From assembly GCF_000472705.1 (NCBI RefSeq), contig NZ_AXAE01000008.1, positions 310,001-374,000 on the forward strand: a stretch of DNA of 64,000 bases, written 5' to 3'. The stretch's first letter is position 1. Each line of letters starts with the position of its first letter. The notes under the pieces are model-generated. The model made no database searches. It saw only the letters and a program-made list of their open reading frames with translations, and had not been told where the DNA came from. Positions 42,748 to 52,898 of the stretch are shown piece after piece. This stretch comes from Mesorhizobium erdmanii USDA 3471 (GTDB taxonomy: Bacteria > Pseudomonadota > Alphaproteobacteria > Rhizobiales > Rhizobiaceae). A program made the translations under genes and the position numbers.

Positions 42748-43599
42748 TTAGGCGGTGGGAACGTCCACATTGTCGATCAGTCGCGTCTTGCCGAGCCAGG
42801 CGGCGGCAAGCAGGCGCCCCGCGCGATCGCGGCGCCAGGGCGCCAGGGTCAGGCTTTCGCGGGCTTCGACATAGTCGATCTTCTGGAAGCCGGCGGCGAT
42901 CAGGGCGCGGCTGGCTTCACCGGTCGCGTCATCTTGAGGTGCGCCGGTCGACATTGCCGCTGCCGCCTTGCGCAGGATCGCGTTGAGCTGGCGGGCGACC
43001 GCGAGTTCGGCCTCGCCGAGATAGGCGTTGCGCGACGACATGGCGAGGCCATGCGCGTCGCGTATGGTCGGGGCGCCGATGATCCCGACGGGCAGGTCAA
43101 GGTCGCAGCACAACTGCCTGACGACGCAAAGTTGCTGATAGTCCTTCTCACCAAAGACCGCATAGTCGGGCGTTGCCTGCAGAAAAAGCTTGGCCACCAC
43201 GGTGGCGACGCCTTCAAAAAAGGTCGGCCGAAAGTCCGATTCGAGCCCGGCGGTTGGGCCGCCGACCGAAATCTTGGTGGCAAAGCCGGCGGGATACATC
43301 GCGCCAACCGTCGGCGTGAAGGCAAGATCGGCCTTGACCGTCGCCAGCATGTCCAGGTCGCGGGCAAGCTGGCGCGGGTACTTGTCGAGATCCTCGCTCG
43401 GCGCGAACTGCGTCGGGTTGACGAAGATCGACACCACGCTGCGCTGGGCTTTCTCCCTGGCGATCCTGATCAGGGAGAGATGCCCTTCATGCAAGGCGCC
43501 CATGGTTGGCACCATGGCGACGCGCAGGCCATCGCGCCGCCAGTCCTGAATCCGCGCCCTGAGCGCGGCGACGTTATCGACGACGTCAGGCCGGCTCAT
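42748..43599 (-). CDS. panC: Pantothenate synthetase
   Basis: 283 residues. The nucleotidyl-transferase signature VPTMGALHEGHLSLI (HxGH-type), VSIFVNPTQFAPSEDLDKYPR, FGEKDYQQLCVVRQLC and LAMSSRNAYL are all present. It condenses pantoate and beta-alanine with ATP to form pantothenate, the coenzyme A precursor. The start overlaps the panB stop by 4 bp (ATGA), giving a coupled panB-panC operon. Confidence 0.97.
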   Translation of the reverse strand: MSRPDVVDNVAALRARIQDWRRDGLRVAMVPTMGALHEGHLSLIRIAREKAQRSVVSIFVNPTQFAPSEDLDKYPRQLARDLDMLATVKADLAFTPTVGAMYPAGFATKISVGGPTAGLESDFRPTFFEGVATVVAKLFLQATPDYAVFGEKDYQQLCVVRQLCCDLDLPVGIIGAPTIRDAHGLAMSSRNAYLGEAELAVARQLNAILRKAAAAMSTGAPQDDATGEASRALIAAGFQKIDYVEARESLTLAPWRRDRAGRLLAAAWLGKTRLIDNVDVPTA

Positions 43600-44456
43600 G
43601 CCTCGTCTCCGCCATTTGTGCCCGAAAAGGCTGTTGAGCCCGAAAAAACATGGGCAGGGCCGGGGAATGTCCGGTCTCGCACCTCCGCCGCGTAGCGTTC
43701 GGCGGCATGCGCGATCACGCTGCGCAGATCGGCATATTCCTTGACGAATTTCGGCACACGGTCGACGGTCAGCCCAACCATGTCATCGATGACCAGGATC
43801 TGGCCATCGCAGTCGCGGCTGGCGCCAATGCCGATGGTTGGAATGGCGATGCGGCGTGTGATGTCGGCAGCGACCGCCTCGATGGTGCCTTCGATGACCA
43901 CGGAGAACGCGCCGGCACTTTCGACGGCGAGCGCGTCTGCCAGGAGCGCCGCGATCGCCTCGTCCGTGCGGCCCTTGATCTTGTAGCCGCCCTCCTTCTC
44001 CACCGATTGCGGCAGCAGGCCGATATGACCCATGACCGGAATGCCGGTGGCAACGATCGCCGCGATTTGCCGCGCCATGTCGACACCGCCTTCGAGCTTC
44101 ACCGCCTGGCAGCCGGTCTCTTCAACGATGCGCCGTGCCGAGGCCACGGCCTGCACCGCCGAATCCTCGTAGCTGCCCGCGGGCATGTCGATCACCACGC
44201 AGGCCCTGGCAGAGCCGCGCATCACGGCCTGGCCATGCGCGATCATCATTTCGAGCGAGGCGCCCAGTGTCGTCTCATGGCCATGCAGTACCATGGCGAC
44301 GCTGTCGCCGACCAGAAGCAGGTCGACATGGGGATCGAGCAGGCGGGCGACGGGATAGGTGTAGGCCGTCAGGCAGACCAGGGGGATGCCGCCCTTGCGG
44401 CGGCGAATCAGCTCGGCGCCGATGCGAATGTCGGTGGTCGGCAGTTCCGTGGCCAA
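43596..44456 (-). CDS. panB: 3-methyl-2-oxobutanoate hydroxymethyltransferase
   Basis: 286 residues. ADIRIGAELIRRRKGG-type opening, LLVGDSVAMVLHGHETTLG, DMPAGSYEDS, VKLEGGVDMARQIAAIV and IPVMGHIGLLPQSVEKEGGYKIKGRTDE form the conserved active site of ketopantoate hydroxymethyltransferase. It makes ketopantoate from 2-oxoisovalerate. First gene of the panBC operon. Confidence 0.96.
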   Translation of the reverse strand: MATELPTTDIRIGAELIRRRKGGIPLVCLTAYTYPVARLLDPHVDLLLVGDSVAMVLHGHETTLGASLEMMIAHGQAVMRGSARACVVIDMPAGSYEDSAVQAVASARRIVEETGCQAVKLEGGVDMARQIAAIVATGIPVMGHIGLLPQSVEKEGGYKIKGRTDEAIAALLADALAVESAGAFSVVIEGTIEAVAADITRRIAIPTIGIGASRDCDGQILVIDDMVGLTVDRVPKFVKEYADLRSVIAHAAERYAAEVRDRTFPGPAHVFSGSTAFSGTNGGDEA

Positions 44457-44680
44457 TCGTCACCTCCCTCGGTCCACGCCGGATTGGATCCGCATGGGCG
44501 CGCTGAGCTTTAGAAAGAGCCGAAAGGCTTGGCAAGTGTGCATCCCGCCGTCTCGGGGCTGGTGGGCTTGTGTAGGATGCCTGGCGCGCCATTTGCGCGC
44601 TCCTTGCGGCAAAACCCTTGCCTTCCCGAAGGCCTGACGCCATAAGCAGGAAACAGCGCCGCCCGCGCGAGGGTTCTGAG

Positions 44681-45079
44681 ATGAAGACTTTCCTGACGCA
44701 GTTTTTCACCTGGTGGAACAGCCAGACGCTGGGAACACGCCTGCACACCTGGCGGTACGGCAAGAGGGTCGGCCAGGATGAGGTCGGCAATGTCTATTAC
44801 GAAGGCGGTATCGATTCGGAAGGCCGCACGCGCCGCTGGGTCATCTACCGCAACTATTCGGAAGCCTCGGCAATTCCGCCGGGCTGGCACGGCTGGATCC
44901 ATCACCGCGTCGAACTCGCGCCGCCCAGCGACGACTACAAGCCGCGCGACTGGCAGAAGCCGCATCAGCCCAATCTGACCGGTACACCGGCGGCCTATCG
45001 CCCGAAGGGCTCGGTGCTGACCAACCAGCATCGCCCGCAGGTCACGGGTGACTATGACGCCTGGACGCCCGGGTCGTAA
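44681..45079 (+). CDS. NADH:ubiquinone oxidoreductase subunit NDUFA12 (B17.2)
   Basis: 132 residues from the ATG at 44681. TRLHTWRYGKRVGQDEVGNVYYEG, GRTRRWVIYRNYSEASAIPPGWHGWIHH and KPHQPNLTGTPAAYRPKGS match the mitochondrial complex I accessory subunit B17.2. Its presence in alphaproteobacteria reflects mitochondrial ancestry. The protein binds the peripheral arm of complex I. The nuo operon is not in the window. Confidence 0.93.
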   Translation: MKTFLTQFFTWWNSQTLGTRLHTWRYGKRVGQDEVGNVYYEGGIDSEGRTRRWVIYRNYSEASAIPPGWHGWIHHRVELAPPSDDYKPRDWQKPHQPNLTGTPAAYRPKGSVLTNQHRPQVTGDYDAWTPGS

Positions 45080-45215
45080 AAGCCCTCGGGTTCGGCAAAG
45101 TGCAAGCCGGTCCTTTCTCGCCACAATTGGTGTTTAGCTGCTTGCTGATCGAAAAACGGCGACTAGCCTTGGCGATCGACGGAATCACCCGGACGCGAAC
45201 CACCGGTACCCCCAT

Positions 45216-45797
45216 ATGAGCTTTTTCAATCCGATATCGACGGGCGGCCTTGCGCTAGCCGCCAGCCTCGCCGTCAGCACCGCCGCCTTTGCGGCTTCGT
45301 CCACACCGGCTGCACCCGCCGCGGCCGCGCCGGCGGCGCCCTCGGGATCGGATCGGATCACCAACGCGATCGCCGAGTTCGCCGGCATCGACAAGATCAC
45401 CGGCCGCATCATCACCTTCGATGTCTATATCGACGAGACGGTCCAGTTCGGCGCTTTGCAGGTGACGCCGCGCGTTTGCTATTCGCGGCCGCAGACCGAG
45501 GAGCCGAAGACGGATTCCTTCGTCGAGGTCGATGAGATCACGCTGGATCGCAAAATTCGGCGCATCTTCACCGGCTGGATGTTCGCCGAAAGCCCGGGTC
45601 TCAATGCTGTCGAACATGCCGTCTATGACGTCTGGCTGAAGGAATGCAAGCAGAAGTCGGATGTGCCGCCGCCCGATGCCGCCAAGGCCGACGCTTCGAA
45701 GCCGGCCGCGACCAAACCCGCTTCAGCCAAGCCGAAGCCGGCGGTCACCCCGGACGCGACAGAATCGGACCCCACGGAACCGGCTACGACAAACTGA
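45216..45797 (+). CDS. DUF2155 family exported protein
   Basis: 193 residues. A signal peptide (ends AFAAS) and a short Ala/Pro linker lead to the DUF2155 core: DRITNAIAEFAGIDKITGRIITFDVYIDETVQFGALQVTPRVCYSRP, FVEVDE and RRIFTGWMFAESPGLNAVEHAVYDVWLKECK, with two conserved cysteines (RVCYS and KECKQ). The C-terminus is a Lys/Ala/Pro-rich tail. Periplasmic, function unknown. The gene typically sits beside aat and NDUFA12 in Rhizobiales, as here. Confidence 0.92.
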   Translation: MSFFNPISTGGLALAASLAVSTAAFAASSTPAAPAAAAPAAPSGSDRITNAIAEFAGIDKITGRIITFDVYIDETVQFGALQVTPRVCYSRPQTEEPKTDSFVEVDEITLDRKIRRIFTGWMFAESPGLNAVEHAVYDVWLKECKQKSDVPPPDAAKADASKPAATKPASAKPKPAVTPDATESDPTEPATTN

Positions 45798-45858
45798 TCC
45801 GTTCGGAACCGCCACGATCACCGCGCGTTTGACCCCGTACAACGCGGAGGATCAGCCA

Positions 45859-46242
45859 ATGTCGGACAGCAAGCGGATCACAGCCAGCAAGAAGGAATTG
45901 CTGGACCTCGAAAGAGGGTTTTGGACGGGCGATGAGGCGTACTTCGCGGCCAATGCCGATGCGGAGTGCCTGGTGGCCTTTCCGCAAATGGCGAAGGCGA
46001 TGGACAACGCCGATCTGGCCAAGACCGCGACCAAGCCCAACCGTTGGCGCGATCTCGATATCGACCTCAAGGGAATTATCGAACCGGGCAGCGACATTGT
46101 CATGCTGACCTACGAGGCGCATGCAACGCGAGAGAATGGCGACCCCTACGCGGCGCTGGTCAGCACCGGCTATGTCCATCGCGTCAACGGCTGGAAGATG
46201 ATGTTTCACTCGCAGACACCGATCGATGCTCCAGCGAAGTAA
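45859..46242 (+). CDS. NTF2/SnoaL-like (DUF4440-type) protein
   Basis: 127 residues from the ATG at 45859 after a CGGAGGA site. KKELLDLERGFWTGDEAYFAANADAECLVAF, DIVMLTYEAHATRENGDPYAALVSTGYVHRVNGWKMMFHSQTP follow the cone-shaped NTF2-like fold. Ligand or catalytic role unknown. It converges on aat. Confidence 0.82.
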   Translation: MSDSKRITASKKELLDLERGFWTGDEAYFAANADAECLVAFPQMAKAMDNADLAKTATKPNRWRDLDIDLKGIIEPGSDIVMLTYEAHATRENGDPYAALVSTGYVHRVNGWKMMFHSQTPIDAPAK

Positions 46243-46252
46243 GGGCTGATCC

Positions 46253-46870
46253 CTAGGGAAAGAAGATCGCTTCGCCCTTCAGTGCATCGGCCAGCATCTT
46301 CTCATATTTGCCACGTGGCACGTCGACCGCCCCGAAGCGCTTGAGGTGCTCAGTGGTAAACTGCGTATCGAGCAGCGCGAAGCCGCGTGACTTCAGCCGT
46401 TCGACGAGATGCACGAGGCAGATTTTCGATGCATCCGTCTCCTTGGAAAACATGCTTTCGCCGAAGAACACGCGTCCGAGCGATACGCCATAAAGCCCGC
46501 CGACCAACTGGTCCTGATGCCAAGCCTCGACCGAATGGCAATGGCCCATGCGGTGCAGTTGCACATAGGCCTCGCGGATCGGCGCGTTGATCCAGGTCGA
46601 GCGCCTTTCCTCGCGCTTTTCGGCGCAGCCGTCGATCGTGGCCTCGAAATCGAAGTCGAAGCGGATATCGAACGGGCTTTTGCGGATCGCCTTCCTCAAG
46701 CTTTTGGGCGTGTGGAACCCATCGAGCGGGATGATGCCGCGCGTCTCCGGCCGCACCCAGAACACTTCCGGGTCGCTGGCGCTTTCGGCCATCGGGAAGA
46801 CGCCCGAGGCATAGGCCTTGAGCAGGAGGTCGGTGGGGATGCGATAGCCGGGCGCGTAAGGGCGGGTCAT
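46253..46870 (-). CDS. aat: Leucyl/phenylalanyl-tRNA--protein transferase
   Basis: 205 residues. Opens [21 protein letters not shown]; then [70 protein letters not shown] and [16 protein letters not shown], all hallmarks of Aat. It adds Leu or Phe to proteins with N-terminal Arg or Lys so that ClpS/ClpAP degrades them. It starts 12 bp after accC and probably ends the aroQ-accB-accC-aat run. Confidence 0.97.
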   Translation of the reverse strand: MTRPYAPGYRIPTDLLLKAYASGVFPMAESASDPEVFWVRPETRGIIPLDGFHTPKSLRKAIRKSPFDIRFDFDFEATIDGCAEKREERRSTWINAPIREAYVQLHRMGHCHSVEAWHQDQLVGGLYGVSLGRVFFGESMFSKETDASKICLVHLVERLKSRGFALLDTQFTTEHLKRFGAVDVPRGKYEKMLADALKGEAIFFP

Positions 46871-46882
46871 CGCGTCCCCGGA

Positions 46883-48226
46883 CTACTCTTCCTTGGCCAG
46901 GTATTTTTCCAGCCAGTGGATGTCATAGTCGCCATTGGCGATGTCGGCATTGCCGACCAGATCGCGAAACAGCGGTAAGGTCGTCTTGATGCCATCGACG
47001 ACGAACTCATCGAGCGCGCGCCGCAGCCGCATCATGCATTCGACGCGGTTGCGCCCATGGACAATAAGCTTGCCGATCAGGCTGTCGTAATAGGGCGGGA
47101 TCTTGTAGCCGGAATAGACGCCGGAATCGACGCGGATGCCGAGACCGCCTGGCGTGTGGAAATGCGTGATCGTGCCGGGCGAGGGGGTGAAGGTGCGCGG
47201 ATCCTCTGCATTGATGCGGCATTCGATGGCATGGCCATTGAACTTGATGTCTTCCTGCCTGACCGAAAGACCGCCGCCCGAAGCAACGCGGATCTGCTCG
47301 TGCACAAGATCTATGCCGGTGATCGCTTCCGTCACCGGATGCTCGACCTGCAGGCGCGTGTTCATCTCGATGAAATAGAACTCGCCATTCTCGTAGAGGA
47401 ATTCGATCGTGCCGGCGCCGGAATAGCCGAGATCGGCAATCGCCTTGGCGCAGATGCCGCCGATGCGCGACCGCTCCTCGGCATTGAGCGCCGGTGAATT
47501 GGCCTCTTCCCAAACCTTTTGGTGGCGGCGCTGCAGAGAGCAGTCGCGTTCGCCGAAATGCACTCCGCGGCCAAAGCCGTCACCGAACACCTGCACTTCG
47601 ATGTGGCGCGGCTTCTGCAGGTATTTTTCGATGTAGACGGCGTCGTCGCCGAAGGCGGCACCCGCTTCCGAGCGCGCCGTCTGCAAGGCGATGTCGAGGT
47701 CCGCCTCGGTAAGCGCGACCTTCATGCCGCGCCCGCCACCGCCGGCCGAGGCCTTGATGATTACGGGATAGCCGATCTCGGCGGCTATGCGCTTGGCTTC
47801 CTTCTCGTCGGTAACGGCGCCGTCGGAGCCGGGCACCACCGGAATGCCGAGGCGCTTGGCGGTGCGCTTGGCCTCGATCTTGTCACCCATGATGCGGATA
47901 TGGTCGCCGGACGGGCCGATGAAGGTGATGTTGTGGGCCACCAGTATGTCGGCGAACTTGGCGTTCTCCGACAGGAAGCCGTAGCCCGGATGCACGGCGT
48001 CGGCGCCGGTGATCTCGCAGGCCGCGACGATCTGATGGATGTTGAGATAGCTGTCGCGCGATGGCGGCGGGCCAATGCACACGCTTTCGTCGGCAAGCCG
48101 CACATGCATGGCGTCGGCGTCGGCCGTCGAATGCACCACCACCGTCTGGATGCCGAGTTCCTTGCAGGCGCGCAGCACCCGAAGCGCGATTTCGCCGCGA
48201 TTGGCGATGAGGATCTTCTGGAACAT
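46883..48226 (-). CDS. accC: Acetyl-CoA carboxylase biotin carboxylase subunit
   Basis: 447 residues. The ATP-grasp enzyme carries [21 protein letters not shown], the glycine loop [45 protein letters not shown], and [20 protein letters not shown]. It carboxylates biotin on AccB, the first step of malonyl-CoA synthesis. It follows accB by 10 bp. Confidence 0.97.
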   Translation of the reverse strand: MFQKILIANRGEIALRVLRACKELGIQTVVVHSTADADAMHVRLADESVCIGPPPSRDSYLNIHQIVAACEITGADAVHPGYGFLSENAKFADILVAHNITFIGPSGDHIRIMGDKIEAKRTAKRLGIPVVPGSDGAVTDEKEAKRIAAEIGYPVIIKASAGGGGRGMKVALTEADLDIALQTARSEAGAAFGDDAVYIEKYLQKPRHIEVQVFGDGFGRGVHFGERDCSLQRRHQKVWEEANSPALNAEERSRIGGICAKAIADLGYSGAGTIEFLYENGEFYFIEMNTRLQVEHPVTEAITGIDLVHEQIRVASGGGLSVRQEDIKFNGHAIECRINAEDPRTFTPSPGTITHFHTPGGLGIRVDSGVYSGYKIPPYYDSLIGKLIVHGRNRVECMMRLRRALDEFVVDGIKTTLPLFRDLVGNADIANGDYDIHWLEKYLAKEE

Positions 48227-48236
48227 CCGGCCCGCT

Positions 48237-48698
48237 CTACTCGATCACGACGAGCGGCATGCCGTATTCGACCGGCGTCGCGTCCTCGAACAGGATCGCC
48301 GTCACCGTGCCGGCACGCGGCGAGGGGATCTGGTTCATCGTCTTCATCGCCTCGATGATGAGCAGCGTCTGGCCTTCCTTGACCTTCTGGCCGACCTCGA
48401 TGAACGCCTTGGCGTCGGGCGATGGCGCCAGATAGGCGGTGCCGACCATCGGCGAGGTGACCGCGTTCTTCGACACGTCGACCGTTGCCGGTGCGGCCGT
48501 GGCTGCAGGCTGGGCAACAGTTGCCGGCGCATAGCTGGGCGGGGGGGCCGCAATCGCATGGACGGCAGGCGCCTGCCGTGACACGCGGACCTTCAGGTCG
48601 CCCAGTTCAACCTCGATCTCGGTCAGGTTGGTATCGTTCAGTATGCCCGCCAGATCGCGGATCAGTTGCTGGTCAACACCGGTCTTCTTTATCGACAT
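48237..48698 (-). CDS. accB: Acetyl-CoA carboxylase biotin carboxyl carrier protein
   Basis: 153 residues from the ATG at 48698, which has AAGG upstream. An ATG at 48728 overlaps the aroQ stop (ATGA) but gives a non-homologous leader. Biotin is attached at Lys119 in [11 protein letters not shown]; an Ala/Pro-rich linker (about 45-75) separates the N-terminal helix from the biotinyl domain. Confidence 0.96.
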   Translation of the reverse strand: MSIKKTGVDQQLIRDLAGILNDTNLTEIEVELGDLKVRVSRQAPAVHAIAAPPPSYAPATVAQPAATAAPATVDVSKNAVTSPMVGTAYLAPSPDAKAFIEVGQKVKEGQTLLIIEAMKTMNQIPSPRAGTVTAILFEDATPVEYGMPLVVIE

Positions 48699-48724
48699 TT
48701 TCGAGCCTTCTGTTTGTTGGCCGG

Positions 48725-49159
48725 TCATAGGCGTGCGGCCAGCGCCTGCAGCGCCAGCGTGTAGCCGAGCGGCCCAAAACCACAGATCATGCCGACGGCG
48801 ACCGGCGCGACCATGGAGACGTGGCGGAATGATTCCCGCGCATGGATGTTGGAAAGGTGAACTTCGGCGACCGGCAGCGGCGCGACCGAGCGGATGGCGT
48901 CATGGATCGCGATCGAGGTGTGGCTGTAGGCGCCTGGATTGATGACGATGCCGGCAGCCTTGTCGCCGGCTTCCTGGATCCAGTCGACGAGGTCGCCCTC
49001 ATGGTTCGACTGGCGGAAATCGATCTCGAGCCCGAGCGAGGCGCCGGTCTGCTTGCAGTCGTCGGCGATCGCGGCAAGCGTCTTGCCGCCATAGATCCCC
49101 GGCTCGCGCTTGCCGAGCGCGTTGAGATTGGGACCGTTCAGGACGAAAACCGTTTTCAA
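48725..49159 (-). CDS. aroQ: 3-dehydroquinate dehydratase, type II
   Basis: 144 residues. [20 protein letters not shown] (active-site Tyr), [31 protein letters not shown] and [15 protein letters not shown] are diagnostic. It dehydrates 3-dehydroquinate in the shikimate pathway. The start is a TTG at 49159-49157 that lies in a run of seven T, with no ATG in a suitable place; AAGG lies about 10 nt upstream. Homology supports this start. Confidence 0.95.
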   Translation of the reverse strand: MKTVFVLNGPNLNALGKREPGIYGGKTLAAIADDCKQTGASLGLEIDFRQSNHEGDLVDWIQEAGDKAAGIVINPGAYSHTSIAIHDAIRSVAPLPVAEVHLSNIHARESFRHVSMVAPVAVGMICGFGPLGYTLALQALAARL

Positions 49160-49304
49160 AAAAACCGACCTTTTCCGGCGCCGGTATCAAACCGGCGCGC
49201 AGGGCCTCTATACCGGGCATAGCCGTCCGCGAAAAGAGCGCAAGTGCGTTCTTTCACTGTCCACAACAGGTCGAAATGCGCCCGTGAAGAAAACCCCCGG
49301 CTGA

Positions 49305-50141
49305 TCAAAGCGCGGCTTTCGCCGCCTCGATCTTTTGCGCCAGCACGTCCTGCCCGAGAGCCCCGAACACCACCTCGTTGCCGACGACGTAGGACGGCGT
49401 TCCGGTGATCGACAGCTTGTTGGCAAGATCATAGGTCTTCGAGAAGGCCTCGGGGATCGACGGATCCTTCATCTTCTCGCGCAGCGTGGTCTCGTCGGCG
49501 CCGAGCGAAAGCGCGATCTTGATCGCGGCCGCTTCGGTGGCGCGTCCCTGGCCGCCGAGCAGCGCATTGTGGAATTCGCCGTATTTTTCCGGCATCATCA
49601 GGTGGAAGGCCATGGAGACGACGCTGGCCTTTTGCGAATCCGGGCCGAGGATCGGGAATTCCTTGAGCACGAAGCGCAGATCAGGATCGGATTTGGTCAG
49701 CGCCCGCATGTCCTCGATGGCGCGTTTGCAGAAGCCGCAATTGTAGTCGTAGAACTCGACGATCGTCACCTTGCCATTCGGGTTGCCGACGATGCCGTCG
49801 AAGCTGGAGTTGAAGATCTGCTCCTTGGCGTTCTTGATGACGCCGAGCGCGGCCAGGCGCTGCTCTTCCTTCTGCTTGGCCTCGAGCGCGTCCTGCACTT
49901 CGAGCAGCACTTCCGGGTTCTTCAAGAGATAGTCGCGGATGATTCCCTCGACTTCGGTACGGTCGATCTTGGTATCGGCAGCCTTGGTATCGGCCCCCGC
50001 CGTCTGGACGGGCTGAGTCGCCTCGACAGGCTGCGCCGTACCGGCCTTGGCAATCTGCGGGCTGCCGGCCACGAAACCGAAAGCCAGCATGGCAAGGGCT
50101 ACAGCGACCCCCGTGGTGCCCAACAGCAGTGCCTTTTTCAT
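49305..50141 (-). CDS. DsbA-family thiol-disulfide oxidoreductase
   Basis: 278 residues. A signal peptide or anchor (residues 1-33) precedes a 30-residue linker, a helical segment (IIRDYLLKNPEVLLEVQDALEAKQKEE) and a thioredoxin fold with active site CGFC (Cys135, Cys138) and cis-Pro in ITGTPSYVVG. The N-terminal helix resembles the trimerising stalk of ScsC-like disulfide isomerases. Role: disulfide chemistry in periplasmic proteins. Upstream of aroQ in the same direction. Confidence 0.92.
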   Translation of the reverse strand: MKKALLLGTTGVAVALAMLAFGFVAGSPQIAKAGTAQPVEATQPVQTAGADTKAADTKIDRTEVEGIIRDYLLKNPEVLLEVQDALEAKQKEEQRLAALGVIKNAKEQIFNSSFDGIVGNPNGKVTIVEFYDYNCGFCKRAIEDMRALTKSDPDLRFVLKEFPILGPDSQKASVVSMAFHLMMPEKYGEFHNALLGGQGRATEAAAIKIALSLGADETTLREKMKDPSIPEAFSKTYDLANKLSITGTPSYVVGNEVVFGALGQDVLAQKIEAAKAAL

Positions 50142-50205
50142 CGTTCTCGTTCCTTTTGCCTGTTTCCCGGTCCGGCTGTGTCGCGGCGCGTGAGCGGAAG
50201 GTTCA

Positions 50206-51597
50206 CTAGATCTTGCTTGACGCTTTGTAGTTTATGATATCCTGGGCCCGTATCCAACGCGGCTCGCCGCGCTTCATCTGCTGCTGCGCCCGCATGGCGA
50301 AAATCTTCGCATCCTTGTAATTGCCGGAATAGAAGTGACCTTCGGCGGTCGCAAGCTCGGCGCCGGGTATGTCGCCCAACTCGCCATAAGCCTGCGCCAG
50401 ATAACGATACCCCTCGGAATTCTCCTTGTCGCGCCCGAGACCATTGTTGATCTGCACGACGGCCTTCTTGAGCGAATCGGGCGTGCCGACTGCCATCAGC
50501 GCCTGGCCTAGCGAGACGGGCAGCAAACCGGATCGCGCCGGATCGAGGCTGACCGCTTTCGCGTAGGCTTCCGCCGCATCCTTCGGCTTGTTCGCCTTCA
50601 TCAGGATGTCGCCTCGCAATTCCTGGAAATAGGGGTTCTTGGGCTGCGCCTTGATCAGGGCGTTGGCCTTGGCGAGTGCGCTGGTGATGTCGCCGTAAAG
50701 ATAGGTCGATTGGGCATCGCCATAGAGCGCGGCGAGGCTGCCCCGCATCTTTTGCATCAGCCGCGCCGCCGCAGCCTGGCCTTCCATATAGACGGCGATC
50801 TTCACCCGCATCATGTCATGGCGCTGCTGCAGCGCCGGCGGGTCGAGCCTATCGACATTGGGACTTTGCTTCACCAGCACTTCGAGATTGGCGATGCGCT
50901 CCTGCGGCATCGGATGGCTGATCCGGTAGGGGTCGACCTGCGTACCGGACAAGGACAGCGCGCTCTGGAAGCGGGCGAAAGTCTTCAGCATGCCCATGCC
51001 GGACTGGCCGGTGGCGTTGAGATAGGTGATCGCCGAGCGGTCCGCGGTCGTCTCTTCGGTGCGTTGGTAGGCGAGGATGCTGCGCTGTGCCATCTCGCCG
51101 CCGCCGGCGGCAACACCCATGCCGGCGCCGGCAAGGCCGCGGCTGTTGGTGGTCGCACCGGCAACGATGGCGCCGGCGCCAAGCAATGTCGCGATGATGG
51201 CCATCGTCTTGGCGCGCTCGAGCTGGTCACGCAGTTTCTGCTGGTGGCCGCCGGCTATATGGCCGGCTTCGTGCGCGATGACGCCAATAATCTCGTTGGG
51301 CGTTTCGGCCGTCATCAGCGCACCGGTGTTGATGAACAGCCGGCGCCCGGTGACGAAGGCGTTGAAGCTGGAATCGTTGACCAGCACGATGTCGATGCCG
51401 TCATTTGCCAGCCCCGCCGCCTTGAAGATCGGTCGCGCATAGTCGCGCACCAGGGCCTCGATCTCGGCATCGCGTACCACCGGCACGTTTTGAGCGAAGG
51501 CGGTGACCGAACTCGTCGTGGCAACGGCGATGCCAAGCGCAAGCGTCGTGAAGACACGCGCAATCCTGGCAACCGTCGATCTGGGTCGGCTCATCAT
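50206..51597 (-). CDS. M48-family zinc metalloprotease with TPR domain (BepA/YfgC-like)
   Basis: 463 residues. A signal peptide ends near AFAQN. The zinc site is VIAHEAGHIAGGH (His109, Glu110, His113) with the third ligand in the EETTADRSAITYL region. The C-terminal half is TPR-like: PKNPYFQELRGDILMKANKPKDAAEAYAKAVSLDP. In E. coli BepA acts on outer-membrane protein assembly, so the same periplasmic quality-control role is likely. It lies 64 bp upstream of the DsbA-like gene. Confidence 0.93.
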   Translation of the reverse strand: MMSRPRSTVARIARVFTTLALGIAVATTSSVTAFAQNVPVVRDAEIEALVRDYARPIFKAAGLANDGIDIVLVNDSSFNAFVTGRRLFINTGALMTAETPNEIIGVIAHEAGHIAGGHQQKLRDQLERAKTMAIIATLLGAGAIVAGATTNSRGLAGAGMGVAAGGGEMAQRSILAYQRTEETTADRSAITYLNATGQSGMGMLKTFARFQSALSLSGTQVDPYRISHPMPQERIANLEVLVKQSPNVDRLDPPALQQRHDMMRVKIAVYMEGQAAAARLMQKMRGSLAALYGDAQSTYLYGDITSALAKANALIKAQPKNPYFQELRGDILMKANKPKDAAEAYAKAVSLDPARSGLLPVSLGQALMAVGTPDSLKKAVVQINNGLGRDKENSEGYRYLAQAYGELGDIPGAELATAEGHFYSGNYKDAKIFAMRAQQQMKRGEPRWIRAQDIINYKASSKI

Positions 51598-51744
51598 GAC
51601 GTGTCCACTGGTAGACGAGCGGGCGTAGGATGAAAAGTCGGCACCGGAAAAACTTCCTCAACTTGTGATCCTCACATCAATCGGGCATTTGTGCGGCGCA
51701 CGTATTCGACGGCATGCGTGCCCAACCGTCGGGATAGGGATAAA

Positions 51745-52893
51745 ATGGTCGTTTCACTCTCACGCCGTGGCAATGTCGAGCCCTTCCACGCCATGGATGT
51801 GCTGGCCGAGGCGAACCGGCTGAGGGCCCAGGGCGTGCCGGTGATCTCCATGGCGGTCGGCCAGCCGTCAGATCCGGCGCCCGCACGGGTTCGCGCCGCC
51901 GCGGCCAACGCCTTGCAGGATGGACGCATAGGCTACACCGACACGCTGGGGCTGACGGGGCTGCGCAAGGCGATCGCCGAGCATTACGCGGATCACTACC
52001 GGATTGAGGTAGAGCCTGGCCGGATCGCGGTGACCACCGGTTCGTCGGCGGCCTTCAACCTAGCCTTCCTGGCGATGTTCGATCCGGGCGATCGCGTCGC
52101 CATCGCCGCGCCCGGCTACCCCGCCTATCGCAACATCATGGCGGCGCTCGGCATCGACGTGGTCGAGATCGAGCTCGGTGACGCTGCCTATCTGCATGCC
52201 GGTCATCTGGAGGCGGCGCACCGCGAGAAGCCGCTGAAGGGCGTCCTGTTTGCAAGCCCAGCCAACCCGACCGGTGCGGTCATCCCGGTCGATGAACTGT
52301 CGGCGCTGGTCAATATGGCGCAGACACTGGGCATCGCCGTCATTTCCGACGAGATCTACCACCGATTGGCCTATGGCGCGCCGGACACCACGGCACTTGC
52401 CTTCGGCAACAGCGTGACAGTGATCAATTCCTTCTCGAAATACTATTGCATGACCGGCTGGCGCATCGGCTGGATGGTGTTGCCGGAAGAGCTGGTGCGA
52501 CCGGTCGAACGCATTGCCCAGAGCCTCTACATCTCACCGCCGGAACTGTCGCAGATCGCCGCGATCGAAGCCTTTGCCGCGACCGACGAGCTGGAAGCGG
52601 TCAAAGGCCGCTACGCCTGGAATCGCGATCTGCTGATGAAGCGCCTGCCCGAACTCGGCTTTCCGCTGGCAGCGCCCATGGACGGCGCCTTCTATGCGTT
52701 TTGCGATGTCACCCGGCACACCAATGACAGCATGGCCTTCGCGCGCAAGATGCTGGCCGAGGCGCATGTCGCGGCGACGCCCGGCCGCGATTTCGACACC
52801 CAGGCGGGTCACCGCACGATGCGGTTTTCCTATGCCGGCAGCCACGACGACATGGTCGAGGCGATGGCGCGCATCGAGCGCTGGTTGAGGTAG
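51745..52893 (+). CDS. Class I/II PLP-dependent aminotransferase
   Basis: 382 residues from the ATG at 51745. [66 protein letters not shown], and the PLP lysine in [16 protein letters not shown] define a class I/II aminotransferase. The substrate is not readable. glsA follows after 5 bp, so a link to glutamate/glutamine metabolism is likely. It is divergent from the M48 protease gene. Confidence 0.92.
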   Translation: MVVSLSRRGNVEPFHAMDVLAEANRLRAQGVPVISMAVGQPSDPAPARVRAAAANALQDGRIGYTDTLGLTGLRKAIAEHYADHYRIEVEPGRIAVTTGSSAAFNLAFLAMFDPGDRVAIAAPGYPAYRNIMAALGIDVVEIELGDAAYLHAGHLEAAHREKPLKGVLFASPANPTGAVIPVDELSALVNMAQTLGIAVISDEIYHRLAYGAPDTTALAFGNSVTVINSFSKYYCMTGWRIGWMVLPEELVRPVERIAQSLYISPPELSQIAAIEAFAATDELEAVKGRYAWNRDLLMKRLPELGFPLAAPMDGAFYAFCDVTRHTNDSMAFARKMLAEAHVAATPGRDFDTQAGHRTMRFSYAGSHDDMVEAMARIERWLR

Positions 52894-52898
52894 CATCC

